Of a stretch of 64,000 bases of DNA, positions 1-8,411 are shown in pieces (the first letter of the stretch is position 1; the number at the start of each line of letters is the position of its first letter). Both the position numbers and the translations under genes were made by a program. The stretch covers positions 1,484,207 to 1,548,206 of the forward strand of contig CP054181.1 in the NCBI GenBank assembly GCA_015709655.1, read 5' to 3'. The notes beneath the pieces were generated by a model. That model did no database searches. It worked only from the letters and a program-made list of their open reading frames with translations, and was not told where the DNA came from. Source of the stretch: Ignavibacteria bacterium (lineage in GTDB: Bacteria > Bacteroidota > Ignavibacteria > Kapaibacteriales > Kapaibacteriaceae).

Positions 1-64
1 CGTCCTTAGTCGCCGGCCAAGGAGCGTCTTCAAGGTATGCAGCAAGTTCAGGGGTCCAAAACAT
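1..64 (-). CDS. DUF2795 family protein, N-terminal fragment (runs off the window)
   Basis: The minus strand from an ATG at 64 reads MFWTPELAAYLEDAPWPATK and continues past the edge of the window. This N-terminus matches what I recall of the small DUF2795 family (W-T-x-E-L-A-x-Y-L-E-D-A-P-W-P-A-T-K). An AGGA lies about ten bases upstream of the ATG, which supports the start. The family has no established function that I know of. It lies downstream of ispD on the same strand but has its own spacer of 132 bases with a possible promoter. Confidence 0.75.
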   Translation of the reverse strand, partial: MFWTPELAAYLEDAPWPATKD

Positions 65-101
65 GATCTATTCCTATTTGGTGCCAAGTGTGATTGGGGC
101 G

Positions 102-132
102 CGAATATACAAGCAGCAAGCTGGTAACGCAA
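102..132 (-). promoter_or_regulatory. Possible Bacteroidota-type promoter for the DUF2795 gene
   Basis: On the minus strand a TTG (130–132) is followed after 20 bases by TATATTCG (102–109), one mismatch from the Bacteroidota -7 box TAnnTTTG. It lies 38 bases upstream of the DUF2795 start in an otherwise empty spacer. Nothing else recognisable is present in 65–196. Confidence 0.35.
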
Positions 133-196
133 CATATTCACACTGATAATGTTTGCAGATTACAAATTAATGCATTCGAAAGGTCATCTTTTTCAA

Positions 197-907
197 TCAA
201 ATTCCTGGTTTCTTCCAGGTTGATCTGCTTATTGACAGTGTTTTTTCCGCTACAGCAATATCGTGTGGCGTGGTGATTTTATTGTTCGTGGTCTCGCCGT
301 CAGTACAATACACGGTATATCCCGCCAATTCAACAACCTGGGCATCATCTGTTGCATCCGGATGAACGTTGAGATACGCTTTTCTCAATATATCAGCCTG
401 AAACCCTTGTGGAGTCTGAGCTGCCCGGAGAGATGATCGAGAAAGTGTTTGTACCACGCTTCCGTCGGCCCCAACTTCCTTGATTGTATCGGAAAGCGGG
501 ACTACCGGAACGGCTGCTCCGTGCTGCCGCGCCTTATGAATAACTTTCTGAAACAGATCTGCGGTTGCCAGTGGCCGAACGGCATCATGGACAAGGATAA
601 CAGAGCATTTGTTCAAACTTGGATGGTCCAGAGCGTTTTTTACGCTTTGCCAGCGTTCCCCGCCGCCGAAAACGACGTGAATTTGTGTGTTTGTCGTTAT
701 CGAGCTGATGATGTGGTTTGCCATCACGTCACTCTCATGAATGGCAAGGACAACACTACCTACGTTGGAGATACTGCAGATAGTTCTCAGTGTGTGCACC
801 AGTATAGGCTCGGTTCCAAGCATGGCATACTGCTTGGGAACCGCCGAGCCAAAGCGTTTTCCAATACCTGCACACGGAACAATTACACCAACGTAGTATG
901 ACGTCAT
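197..907 (-). CDS. ispD: 2-C-methyl-D-erythritol 4-phosphate cytidylyltransferase
   Basis: IspD transfers CMP from CTP to methylerythritol phosphate in the non-mevalonate isoprenoid pathway. I chose the ATG at 907, giving 236 residues, the family's usual length; a longer frame upstream runs into mraY and has no family similarity. Visible family features are the N-terminal nucleotide-binding loop VPCAGIGKRFG with PKQ (about residues 10–25), VHDAVRP, and the DTIK...TPQGF segment. It follows mraY on the same strand after 64 bases and ends the run starting at rnhA. Isoprenoid supply beside mraY is sensible because MraY uses undecaprenyl phosphate, but the pairing is not a standard operon. Confidence 0.9.
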   Translation of the reverse strand: MTSYYVGVIVPCAGIGKRFGSAVPKQYAMLGTEPILVHTLRTICSISNVGSVVLAIHESDVMANHIISSITTNTQIHVVFGGGERWQSVKNALDHPSLNKCSVILVHDAVRPLATADLFQKVIHKARQHGAAVPVVPLSDTIKEVGADGSVVQTLSRSSLRAAQTPQGFQADILRKAYLNVHPDATDDAQVVELAGYTVYCTDGETTNNKITTPHDIAVAEKTLSISRSTWKKPGI

Positions 908-971
908 AACCAGAGTGCACCAGTGCTGGCGAGGATTAAACAACGGTTGTAATAAACAGTTGCCATCAAAG

Positions 972-2102
972 CTAACGCACCTTGAATGTTGCCATAGTAA
1001 TGATGGCCAGCATAACAGCAATTATGTAAAATCGGGTAACAATTTTGGATTCATGCCATCCTTTTTTCTCAAAGTGGTGGTGAAGTGGAGCCATAAGGAA
1101 CAGGCGCCGACCCTCACCGTATCTGCGGCGGGTGTACTTATACCACGTAACCTGAAGAATAACCGAAACAGTTTCTGCAAAAAATATCCCTCCCAAAATG
1201 GGCAGCAGAAACTCTTTTTTAATGAGAACGCATAAAACACCAATTGCCCCACCTAAAGCAAGCGATCCGGTGTCGCCCATGAATACCTGGGCAGGATAGG
1301 CATTATACCATAAAAACCCCATTGATGCACCAACAATGGCAGCACAAAAAATCACTAACTCATCGGTACCCCTAAGGTGCATGATGTTCAGATAATCGGC
1401 AAAAAAGGCATTGCCTGAAAAGTATGCAATAACAGCAAGTGCAAGGGCACTTATCCCAACCGTACCAATACATAACCCGTCAAGACCATCAGTGAGATTC
1501 ACGGCATTCGAAGTGGCAGTAATTACAAATACAACCATGGGGATATAAAACCAGCCAAAATCAAAATTCACCATTTTCTCAAATGGGACGGTCGTAAGAG
1601 AGCTTACGTCACGCAACGAACTGCTAAACCATTCCGGCATAAAAGTTAGAGCACAGCCCACCATCAGGCTGACAACAACCTGTCCAAGAAGTTTGTATTT
1701 ACCTATCAAACCGTTTGGCAGTTTTCGTACAACCTTCAAATAATCGTCGGTAAACCCAACAATTCCAAGTAAACCGGTTGTAGCAACAACGGTAATAACG
1801 TACATGTTGTCTACCCGGCCCAGCAGCAGGGTTGGGATCAGCACTGCTGCAAGAACGATTATTCCTCCCATGGTTGGCGTACCTGCTTTTGTGCTGTGAT
1901 GCCCCACACCCTGAAGTTCTCTCTTGGCCTGTTCACCAATCTGAATTCGTTTAAGGAGGGCAATCAACTTGGGTCCGACAAGAATTGCGATCAGCAACGC
2001 AAGTACTGCTGCAACGGCAGCCCGGAATGTTACGTACTGAAACACGCCGATTCCGGGAATGGTTGTAAAGTCGCGCATCCAAAGCGCAAGGTGGTACAGC
2101 AT
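972..2102 (-). CDS. mraY: Phospho-N-acetylmuramoyl-pentapeptide transferase
   Basis: MraY is the integral membrane enzyme that loads phospho-MurNAc-pentapeptide onto undecaprenyl phosphate to make lipid I. The 376-residue product has many hydrophobic segments and the family signatures: the DD pair of GFTDDYLK (residues 119–120), NLTDGLDGL, the NAYPAQVFMGDTGSLALGG loop, and the C-terminal PLHHHFEKKGW histidine motif. The ATG at 2102–2100 shares one base with the murF stop (TAATG), which points to translational coupling and fixes the start; a longer in-frame extension upstream lies inside murF and is not real. Confidence 0.95.
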   Translation of the reverse strand: MLYHLALWMRDFTTIPGIGVFQYVTFRAAVAAVLALLIAILVGPKLIALLKRIQIGEQAKRELQGVGHHSTKAGTPTMGGIIVLAAVLIPTLLLGRVDNMYVITVVATTGLLGIVGFTDDYLKVVRKLPNGLIGKYKLLGQVVVSLMVGCALTFMPEWFSSSLRDVSSLTTVPFEKMVNFDFGWFYIPMVVFVITATSNAVNLTDGLDGLCIGTVGISALALAVIAYFSGNAFFADYLNIMHLRGTDELVIFCAAIVGASMGFLWYNAYPAQVFMGDTGSLALGGAIGVLCVLIKKEFLLPILGGIFFAETVSVILQVTWYKYTRRRYGEGRRLFLMAPLHHHFEKKGWHESKIVTRFYIIAVMLAIITMATFKVR

Positions 2103-3484
2103 TAGCGTCCTTTCAGTGCTGAAACAACTTTCTCCATTGTCAACCCACGAGATCCTTTTACAAGAATACATGAGCCGTCGGGAATATTTGCCGTAATGAA
2201 ATCCGCACACTGATTATGAGTGCCGAAACAATGTATGGGATGGTTGATGTTCTGTGATGCTTTGGCAAACTCGGTTCCCAGGGTAATAATGGTATCAGCA
2301 ACGTCTGCCGCCTGATTTAAACAATCAGTATGTTCCTGCTCAGATGCTGTTCCCAGCTCGCGCATATCACCCAAAACGGCAACGCGGTGTACGGCAGGGA
2401 ATAACTGGAGAGTCTTTAGAGCTGAATTCATACTATCAGGATTGGCATTGTACGTGTCGTTCAGCAACGTAAACCGCTCCGAACGTTCTACCTTCATCCT
2501 GCCGTATTCGCTATTCTGCTCCGGCATGTACGATTCCAGTGCCTGTTTAATCTGAGTGGCCGTTAACTCGAACACTGCGCCAACGGCGATTGCAGCAACG
2601 GCATTCATTGCGGCGGCGTATCCGGTTGTTTTCATAACGGAACGAAGAGATGCTCGCTCGTGGACTACATGAATAATCGGGTTCAGTTCCTGTGTAAAGC
2701 TAACACTGGCGCTGATATCAGCGTGTGTGTTAATGCCAAACGAAAGCCCCCTTCCACCGTGACGTTCTACCCAGGCAGCGATACGGACATCATTAAGGTT
2801 AATCAGCATTGTACCACCGGTATCAATGAGAAACTCGAACAGGGTTGTTTCTTCCTTTTCAACACCGTCTAGGTCGATCAGCTTTTCCAGATGCTCCTTA
2901 CCAATTTGGGTGATCAGGCCATGGGTTGGACGTACCATGGCGCAGAGGATCTCGATTTCACCTGGTTCGTTGGTACCAATTTCGATTACTGCAGCCGTAT
3001 GCTGGTCCGTTAGCTGCAGAAGGGTTAAGGGAGTACCAATTTGGTTGTTGTGATTTGCATGGGTTTTTAGCACATGATATTGGGCATTAAGTACATGGGC
3101 AGCCAATTCCTTGGTGCTGGTTTTCCCGGCCGATCCGGCAATTGCAAGAATAGGAATACTAAACCGCTGCCGATGATACCAGGCCAGAGTACCAAGCGCA
3201 TGGAGCGTGGACTCAACACGGATTAGCGGAACGCCGTTTATTGTATCAGAAGTTATCAGCCCCGCATCAACGATTAATAGTACTGCACCTTTAACGGTGG
3301 CTTCGGTAAGAAGAGTATGTGCATCAAAGTTTTCACCGCGAAGGGCAACAAACAATGCACCAGGTTGTAAAGTACGGGTATCGGTGCTAACGCCTGAGGA
3401 ACTGATATTCTCAGGAAGACATATTGCTGCTTCACCAAAGCAAGTAACGAGGTCGGTATAACCGAACTGAGCAAGATTATTCAT
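2102..3484 (-). CDS. murF: UDP-N-acetylmuramoyl-tripeptide–D-alanyl-D-alanine ligase
   Basis: MurF adds D-Ala-D-Ala to UDP-MurNAc-tripeptide, the last cytoplasmic step of peptidoglycan precursor synthesis. The 460-residue product shows the Mur ligase ATP loop GSAGKTSTK (residues 117–125), the N-terminal SSSGVSTDTR...LFVALRGENFD substrate domain, HANHNNQIG, and NDTYNANPDSM near the start of the C-terminal domain. Its start overlaps the rsmH stop by four bases (ATGA) and its stop overlaps the mraY start. In most dcw clusters murE precedes murF; here rsmH does. Confidence 0.95.
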   Translation of the reverse strand: MNNLAQFGYTDLVTCFGEAAICLPENISSSGVSTDTRTLQPGALFVALRGENFDAHTLLTEATVKGAVLLIVDAGLITSDTINGVPLIRVESTLHALGTLAWYHRQRFSIPILAIAGSAGKTSTKELAAHVLNAQYHVLKTHANHNNQIGTPLTLLQLTDQHTAAVIEIGTNEPGEIEILCAMVRPTHGLITQIGKEHLEKLIDLDGVEKEETTLFEFLIDTGGTMLINLNDVRIAAWVERHGGRGLSFGINTHADISASVSFTQELNPIIHVVHERASLRSVMKTTGYAAAMNAVAAIAVGAVFELTATQIKQALESYMPEQNSEYGRMKVERSERFTLLNDTYNANPDSMNSALKTLQLFPAVHRVAVLGDMRELGTASEQEHTDCLNQAADVADTIITLGTEFAKASQNINHPIHCFGTHNQCADFITANIPDGSCILVKGSRGLTMEKVVSALKGR

Positions 3485-4395
3485 TGCGGACGAAGATAAG
3501 AAGATTGAATTTCGGCTGCACGGAATCGTACACTCCGGGAGCGGGGGTTCCGTTCAATTTCGGGTACGTCAGCAACTACGGGTTTCTTGGTTAGAACAGT
3601 CAGTACGGGCGGCGTCTGACGTCGGGAATATTCACGAAAAATATCTTTTACAATGCGGTCTTCCAGTGAATGGTAGCTCAGAACAACAATTCGGCCTCCT
3701 GTATCCATCATGTGAAGGACGGAAACCAGCGACTCTGCAAGAATGTCTAATTCCCGGTTTACGGTAATGCGCAGTGCCTGAAATATTCGTGCAAGTGTTT
3801 TTGCTACATGCTGCGGGGGAATATGCTGTTCTATTGTCGTTCGTAAATCAACAGTTGTCCGGAAAGGGGCTAGGGTACGCCTACGCACAATAGCGCGGGC
3901 AAGCAGAGCCGAAGAAGGATCTTCGCCGTAGTTACGGAATACATTCGCAAGTTCTTTTTCGGTGTATGTATTAAGAACATCCGCCGCCGTTATGCCATCC
4001 TGACCAAAACGCATATCCAGCGGAGCCTCTTGTCGGAACGAAAATCCCCGCGGATGATGATCAAACTGATAACTGCTCACACCTAGGTCAAACAGGATGC
4101 CCTGAACAGGACCTTCATTTTTGAGTGTTTCTGGTATCGTACTGAAGTTCTTGTTAACAATAACATGCCGACTGTCGGAGGGATGGTGCTCGTGATAATG
4201 ACCCACCGCGGCATCATCGGCATCAAACGAGAACAGCCGTCCACTTTCCGGTAGGTGCTGCAATATCATTCCGGTGTGCCCACCTCCACCCAACGTTGCA
4301 TCTACGAACACGCCACCACGATCGGCCTGCAAAAAGTCGATACACAACTGAGCCATTACCGGCACATGGTATTCTTGTTCAGAGAGCCGTGCCAT
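3481..4395 (-). CDS. rsmH: 16S rRNA (cytosine-1402-N4)-methyltransferase
   Basis: RsmH (MraW) methylates N4 of C1402 in the decoding centre of 16S rRNA using S-adenosylmethionine. At 304 residues it is the usual length. It begins with the family opening YHVPVMAQLCIDFL and has the SAM-binding VDATLGGGGHT motif, GILFDLGVSSYQFD, RGFSFR...LDMRF, the ALRITVNREL segment and SYHSLEDRIVK near the C-terminus. It overlaps murF by four bases and follows bshB1 after 35 bases. It normally heads a dcw cluster next to ftsL and ftsI, which are missing here. Confidence 0.95.
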   Translation of the reverse strand: MARLSEQEYHVPVMAQLCIDFLQADRGGVFVDATLGGGGHTGMILQHLPESGRLFSFDADDAAVGHYHEHHPSDSRHVIVNKNFSTIPETLKNEGPVQGILFDLGVSSYQFDHHPRGFSFRQEAPLDMRFGQDGITAADVLNTYTEKELANVFRNYGEDPSSALLARAIVRRRTLAPFRTTVDLRTTIEQHIPPQHVAKTLARIFQALRITVNRELDILAESLVSVLHMMDTGGRIVVLSYHSLEDRIVKDIFREYSRRQTPPVLTVLTKKPVVADVPEIERNPRSRSVRFRAAEIQSSYLRPQ

Positions 4396-4430
4396 TACTG
4401 AAGGAGGCTAATCCAAGAGTGAAAATCAAG

Positions 4431-5153
4431 TTAAAACAAAGTCGATAAACTTTTAACGCCAATACCACCGATCACCAGGAATGCCTCGGCATACTGTACA
4501 CCAATTCGGGTACCATAGTGCATGCAGCGTGCCTGTTGTTCGCTCATGAACTCCGGACGTGACAGTATGGTTTGTGGTTCGTCTGAAACATAGCGGTCAG
4601 GAACGTTAAACTGGCTTGCGTAAGCCAGGATAGCATTTTCTCGTCCCTCCCAGGTATTGCTAACATCTACATATACGATGTTCTGCTCTGGTAAATCATA
4701 GTTCTGCTGATAGCAAAAAACCTTTTGTGGACGGGTATAGTCGCTGGAGTAGGTATCGGGAAGAACCTTTGGCAGACCGCACAGGAATGAAGCACCTACG
4801 GCAAGCTTATGAACTGCTTCATGGTCAGGATGGCGTTCTACGGGAGGACTTGTGATGATAATATCCGGTTTATACTCACGAAATTTTTTTACCAGTGTAA
4901 GTACATGTTCCTGGCAGTATGAAACATGCCCGTCGGGCATTGATAAGATCTCGCGGTGTGCTACACCTAAGATCGACGCAGCATTGTCAGCTTCCTGCTT
5001 GCGAAGTGTGGCATTACCTCGCGTACCGTTTTCACCGGCAGTACAATCGAGCAGCACAACCTTGTGGTTTTCAAGGACAAGTTTTCGGATTGTACCGCCT
5101 GCCGATAGTTCGGCATCATCCGGATGTGCTGAAACAACAAGTACGTTTGCCAT
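4431..5153 (-). CDS. bshB1: LmbE-family deacetylase, probable bacillithiol biosynthesis BshB1
   Basis: LmbE/PIG-L proteins are zinc-dependent N-acetylglucosamine deacetylases. The 240-residue product has the zinc motif AHPDDAELSAGGT at residues 10–22 and a second histidine site in ERHPDHEAVHKLA. Length and the GxFGxRGxxx-type ending region with the ENGTRGNATLR stretch fit the Bacteroidota BshB1 type, which deacetylates GlcNAc-malate in bacillithiol synthesis. Assignment to BshB1 rather than another LmbE deacetylase rests on similarity recalled from this phylum; bshA and bshC are not in the window. It sits between rpiB and rsmH in the same run. Confidence 0.8.
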   Translation of the reverse strand: MANVLVVSAHPDDAELSAGGTIRKLVLENHKVVLLDCTAGENGTRGNATLRKQEADNAASILGVAHREILSMPDGHVSYCQEHVLTLVKKFREYKPDIIITSPPVERHPDHEAVHKLAVGASFLCGLPKVLPDTYSSDYTRPQKVFCYQQNYDLPEQNIVYVDVSNTWEGRENAILAYASQFNVPDRYVSDEPQTILSRPEFMSEQQARCMHYGTRIGVQYAEAFLVIGGIGVKSLSTLF

Positions 5154-5161
5154 GGTCGAGT

Positions 5162-5599
5162 TTAACCCATTGCGTCCAACTTGGCAACACGACCGGCATG
5201 GCGTCCGCCTTCGAAGGATGTTTCCAAGAAAGCCGCAACCATGAGCAGTACATCGTCCAGCGACGACAGCCTGCTTCCAACTGCCAGCATGTTAGCATTG
5301 TTATGTGCCCGGGCCAGTTTTGCCATTTCAACGCTGGTAACATTGGCTGCACGTATTCCGTGCACCTTGTTTGCAGCAATCGAAATTCCAATACCGCTGC
5401 CACACACGATAATTCCTGCGTTGGCTGTACCATTAGCAACAAGCTCTGCGGCAGCCCTTCCATAATCAGGGTAATCAACGGAAGCTTCGGAATCGGTGCC
5501 GGCATCAAGGACGGTATAGCCTTTTTCGGTGAGAAACTTTTTTATTGCCTCTTTGTAAGCAAAGCCGGCATGATCTGAGCCAACGCTAATCGAAATCAT
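5162..5599 (-). CDS. rpiB: Ribose 5-phosphate isomerase B
   Basis: RpiB interconverts ribose 5-phosphate and ribulose 5-phosphate in the pentose phosphate pathway. The 145-residue protein has the LacAB/RpiB signatures: SVGSDHAGFAYKE at the N-terminus, VDYPDYG, the active-site IIVCGSGIGISIAANKVHGIRAA with its catalytic cysteine, and ARAHNNANMLAVGSR. Its start overlaps the dut stop by four bases (ATGA) and eight bases separate its stop from bshB1, so it is part of the same transcription unit. Confidence 0.93.
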   Translation of the reverse strand: MISISVGSDHAGFAYKEAIKKFLTEKGYTVLDAGTDSEASVDYPDYGRAAAELVANGTANAGIIVCGSGIGISIAANKVHGIRAANVTSVEMAKLARAHNNANMLAVGSRLSSLDDVLLMVAAFLETSFEGGRHAGRVAKLDAMG

Positions 5600-6051
5600 A
5601 TTTTCTCCACATGAATGCCGGTGCTGCCAAAGCCACCGGTGTTGCGCTCGGTACTATCAAGACTTACCGTAACGTTCCATTCAACCTGTTCTACCCTTGC
5701 AAAAACAAGCTGTGCTATTCGCATACCGCGTTCGACCGTAAACGGTGAAGCAGAGAAATTAGCCAGGATTATCTGGATTTCTCCCCGGTAGTCACTATCG
5801 ATTGTTCCTGGCGCATTTAGTGCAAACACTCCGTTCTTGGCAGCCAGACCGCTACGTGAGCGCACCTGACACTCGTAACCGGCAGGAACGGCAATACGCA
5901 ATCCCGTAGGAACCATAACAACACCGCCGGGCGGAATTGTTACGGGTGTTGTACAAGCTGCATGCACATCCATACCGGCAGCGCCGGTAGTAGCAAAACA
6001 CGGCAAAGGCAGGTCTGCCGCATGGTCAAGAACATTAATATCTACGAGCAT
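5596..6051 (-). CDS. dut: Deoxyuridine 5'-triphosphate nucleotidohydrolase
   Basis: dUTPase hydrolyses dUTP to dUMP, keeping uracil out of DNA and feeding thymidylate synthesis. All five motifs of the trimeric family appear in order in 151 residues: GAAGMDVHA, the RSRSGLAAKNGV loop, NAPGTIDSDYRGEIQIILAN with its catalytic Asp, RIAQLVFARV, and the C-terminal arm RNTGGFGSTG. It follows rnhA after 14 bases and overlaps rpiB. Confidence 0.95.
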   Translation of the reverse strand: MLVDINVLDHAADLPLPCFATTGAAGMDVHAACTTPVTIPPGGVVMVPTGLRIAVPAGYECQVRSRSGLAAKNGVFALNAPGTIDSDYRGEIQIILANFSASPFTVERGMRIAQLVFARVEQVEWNVTVSLDSTERNTGGFGSTGIHVEKI

Positions 6052-6065
6052 TGCAAAGCCCCTTA

Positions 6066-6734
6066 CTACTTCCTTCCGAAGTCGGCCGGATTTTCACCCC
6101 AAACGTCTGATTCCCATTTCAGGAGTTCATTCTCGTATTCGTTGGTCTCCAGCCAGAGCTCGGCACGTTCCAGCAGCTCAAAAACTTTTCGGTTGCGTGT
6201 TGTTCGGTCAGTTTTTGTTCTGGCTTTTTTATTGCGAACCCAGTTAAGAGCCGTAGTGGAATCAGAATATACCGGCAGCGTACTTTTTTGCTGTTCCAGC
6301 ATACCAAGAGCATGCACGATTGCCAGGAATTCACCGATATTATTTGTTGCATCCTCGAAAGGTCCCAGCCTGAACAATTCGGTACCGGTTGCTGTGTCAA
6401 CACCCCGATATTCCATTACCCGTGTAACCATGTTGCATGCCGCGTCCACGGAAACACTTGGTGTTATTGGTTTCTTTGGTTTTTTAACCTTAGCGCTCTT
6501 CTTGCCTGCCCCACCCTTGGCCAACGATTCGTCAACCCGGGACCCTCCGGCCTTTGGGGGGCCGGCATCAACAGCAGTACGCGCATCTGCAAGTGTATCA
6601 TAAGCGCGGTATCGTGAGCCCGGAAATCCTTCTACCTGTTCTCGGCATTTCTCCCATGACGGGTAAATGCCGGGTATCCGGCCAATCCATACTACATACC
6701 ATTTGCTTTTCTTGGGTGCTCTAATAATGGCCAT
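6066..6734 (-). CDS. rnhA: Ribonuclease HI with N-terminal viroplasmin-like RNA-binding domain
   Basis: RNase HI cleaves the RNA of RNA–DNA hybrids. The 222-residue protein begins with the caulimovirus-viroplasmin domain of eukaryotic-type RNase H1 (KWYVVWIGRIPGIYPSWEKCREQVEGFPGSRYRAYDT), then a Lys/Pro-rich linker around residues 75–93, then the catalytic domain. The latter has NNIGEFLAIVHAL (catalytic Glu), PVYSDSTTALNWV (catalytic Asp) and a C-terminal LKWESDVWGENPADFGRK segment. It heads the minus-strand run and faces comM; a TAATTTTG box lies directly upstream. Confidence 0.9.
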   Translation of the reverse strand: MAIIRAPKKSKWYVVWIGRIPGIYPSWEKCREQVEGFPGSRYRAYDTLADARTAVDAGPPKAGGSRVDESLAKGGAGKKSAKVKKPKKPITPSVSVDAACNMVTRVMEYRGVDTATGTELFRLGPFEDATNNIGEFLAIVHALGMLEQQKSTLPVYSDSTTALNWVRNKKARTKTDRTTRNRKVFELLERAELWLETNEYENELLKWESDVWGENPADFGRK

Positions 6735-6741
6735 AAGGCTG

Positions 6742-6749
6742 CAAAATTA
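6742..6749 (-). promoter_or_regulatory. Bacteroidota -7 box for the rnhA–ispD run
   Basis: The minus strand reads TAATTTTG, a perfect match to TAnnTTTG, eight bases upstream of the rnhA ATG. Transcription would start at or within a few bases of the start codon, so the leader would be very short. I see no convincing TTG partner at the expected -33 spacing. Confidence 0.4.
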
Positions 6750-6802
6750 CGACATTACGGTGCGAACAGTCACATTTTGGATTCAACCGCTACGTGGTTA
6801 TA

Positions 6803-8350
6803 ATGAAGTATGCAAAAACCTTTAGCGCAGCAGTTGTTGGTATCTCTGCATATCCGGTTGAAATTGAAATCCATGTTGAACTCGGATTGCCGGCTTTTCA
6901 GATCGTTGGTTTGCCCGACAGTTCGGTGCGTGAAAGTAAGGAACGTGTTCAGGCAGCAATAAAAAACTCATCGTTCGAGGTACCGCCACGAAAATATACC
7001 GTAAATCTGGCACCGGCAGACGTTCGGAAGGAGGGAAGTATGTTTGATCTTCCGATTGCAATTGGCGTACTGAATGCTGTGCATGAGATCGAAATGGCAG
7101 GACTGTCCGATACGGCAATGGTTGGTGAGCTGGCTTTTGACGGTACGCTCCGCGCCGCTCACGGAGTACTTCCAATTACAGCCATGCTTAAGAAAAATGG
7201 ATTTAAACGTATTGTCCTTCCAATGGCTAACGCCGGCGAAGCAGCGATTGTGTCCGGTATCGATGTTATTCCCGTTGAAACGCTGAAAGAAACAGTTGAC
7301 TTTATGCGTGGCCTGCTGTTGATTAAACCACATATTGTTGACGTACCGCGACTCTTTGAGAAAGCATCTGAAGAAATTATTCCTGACATGGCCGACGTGA
7401 AAGGACAAGCAGCGGTGAAACGGGCGTTGGAGGTAGCTGCGGCGGGCGGGCATAACATCATCATGCTCGGTCCGCCCGGGGCAGGAAAAACCATGCTCGC
7501 AAAGCGATTACCCGGAATTCTCCCCCCGCTTACACTGTCAGAAGCATTAGAAACAACGGCAATACATTCAGTTGCAGGAATTCTGTCACCCGGGCATGCC
7601 CTGGTCACGAAAAGACCGTTTCGTGCCCCACACCACACCATTAGCGATGCGGCGTTGGTGGGTGGCGGCGTTGGTGTTGTAAGGGCAGGAGAAATCACAT
7701 TGGCACACCATGGCGTCTTGTTTTTAGATGAGCTACCTGAATTTCAGCGTAATGTTCTGGAAGTATTGCGCCAGCCACTCGAAGACAGGCAGGTTCTGAT
7801 TTCACGCACACGAACCTCGGTGACGTTTCCAAGCAATGTGATGCTGGTGTGCAGTATGAACCCATGTCCATGCGGAAATTTTGGAAGCGGTGTCAGACCC
7901 TGTACCTGCACGCCAATGGAAGTGTCGAAATACATGGGAAGAGTAAGTGGACCACTATTAGACAGGATTGACCTGCACGTTAATGTTCCTGCCGTCGAAG
8001 TAAAGGAACTAGCCCGCATGCAGTCGGGCGAACCGTCAGAAACAATCCGTCAGCGCGTGATACAGGCCCGTCAAATCCAACATGACCGGTTCCGGGACCG
8101 ACCCGACTTGTTCAAAAACGCCGATATGTCATCGGCTGACTTGCAGCGTTTTGGCAAGCCAACACCTGAAGCACTTGGCTTTTTGCAAAAGAGCATGGAC
8201 AAGTTATCGCTCTCAGCACGTGCATACCATCGTATTCTAAAAGTTGCACGTACGATTTCTGATTTGGAACACGAGGACTACATTCAGCAGCACCATATGG
8301 CAGAAGCAGTTCACTACCGTGACTTAGACCGTCCGTACTGGAACGGATAA
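6803..8350 (+). CDS. comM: YifB/ComM family Mg-chelatase-like AAA+ ATPase
   Basis: ComM-type proteins are hexameric AAA+ helicases that promote branch migration during uptake and integration of transforming DNA. I take the ATG at 6803 (515 residues) since the family begins M-x-x-A-K-T-x-S-A; a GTG nine bases upstream is possible. Visible are the N-terminal ChlI-type domain (GLPAFQIVGLPDSSVRESKERVQAAI), Walker A GPPGAGKT (residues 223–230), RPFRAPHHTISDAALVGGG, Walker B LDELPEF, and the zinc-like cysteine cluster MNPCPCGNFG...PCTCTP. It diverges from rnhA. Confidence 0.93.
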   Translation: MKYAKTFSAAVVGISAYPVEIEIHVELGLPAFQIVGLPDSSVRESKERVQAAIKNSSFEVPPRKYTVNLAPADVRKEGSMFDLPIAIGVLNAVHEIEMAGLSDTAMVGELAFDGTLRAAHGVLPITAMLKKNGFKRIVLPMANAGEAAIVSGIDVIPVETLKETVDFMRGLLLIKPHIVDVPRLFEKASEEIIPDMADVKGQAAVKRALEVAAAGGHNIIMLGPPGAGKTMLAKRLPGILPPLTLSEALETTAIHSVAGILSPGHALVTKRPFRAPHHTISDAALVGGGVGVVRAGEITLAHHGVLFLDELPEFQRNVLEVLRQPLEDRQVLISRTRTSVTFPSNVMLVCSMNPCPCGNFGSGVRPCTCTPMEVSKYMGRVSGPLLDRIDLHVNVPAVEVKELARMQSGEPSETIRQRVIQARQIQHDRFRDRPDLFKNADMSSADLQRFGKPTPEALGFLQKSMDKLSLSARAYHRILKVARTISDLEHEDYIQQHHMAEAVHYRDLDRPYWNG

Positions 8351-8411
8351 ACCGAATAGGTAAAGTATGCAATCAAAGTATGTGTGGTATGTGTGCCGGA
8401 GATTACTCCCG

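Noticed and set aside
197-1021. Longer ispD starting at 1021
   Set aside because: The extra 38 residues overlap mraY in another frame; the IspD N-terminal motif begins just after the ATG at 907.
972-2210. Longer mraY starting at 2210
   Set aside because: The extra 36 residues lie inside murF and show no MraY similarity; the TAATG overlap fixes the start at 2102.
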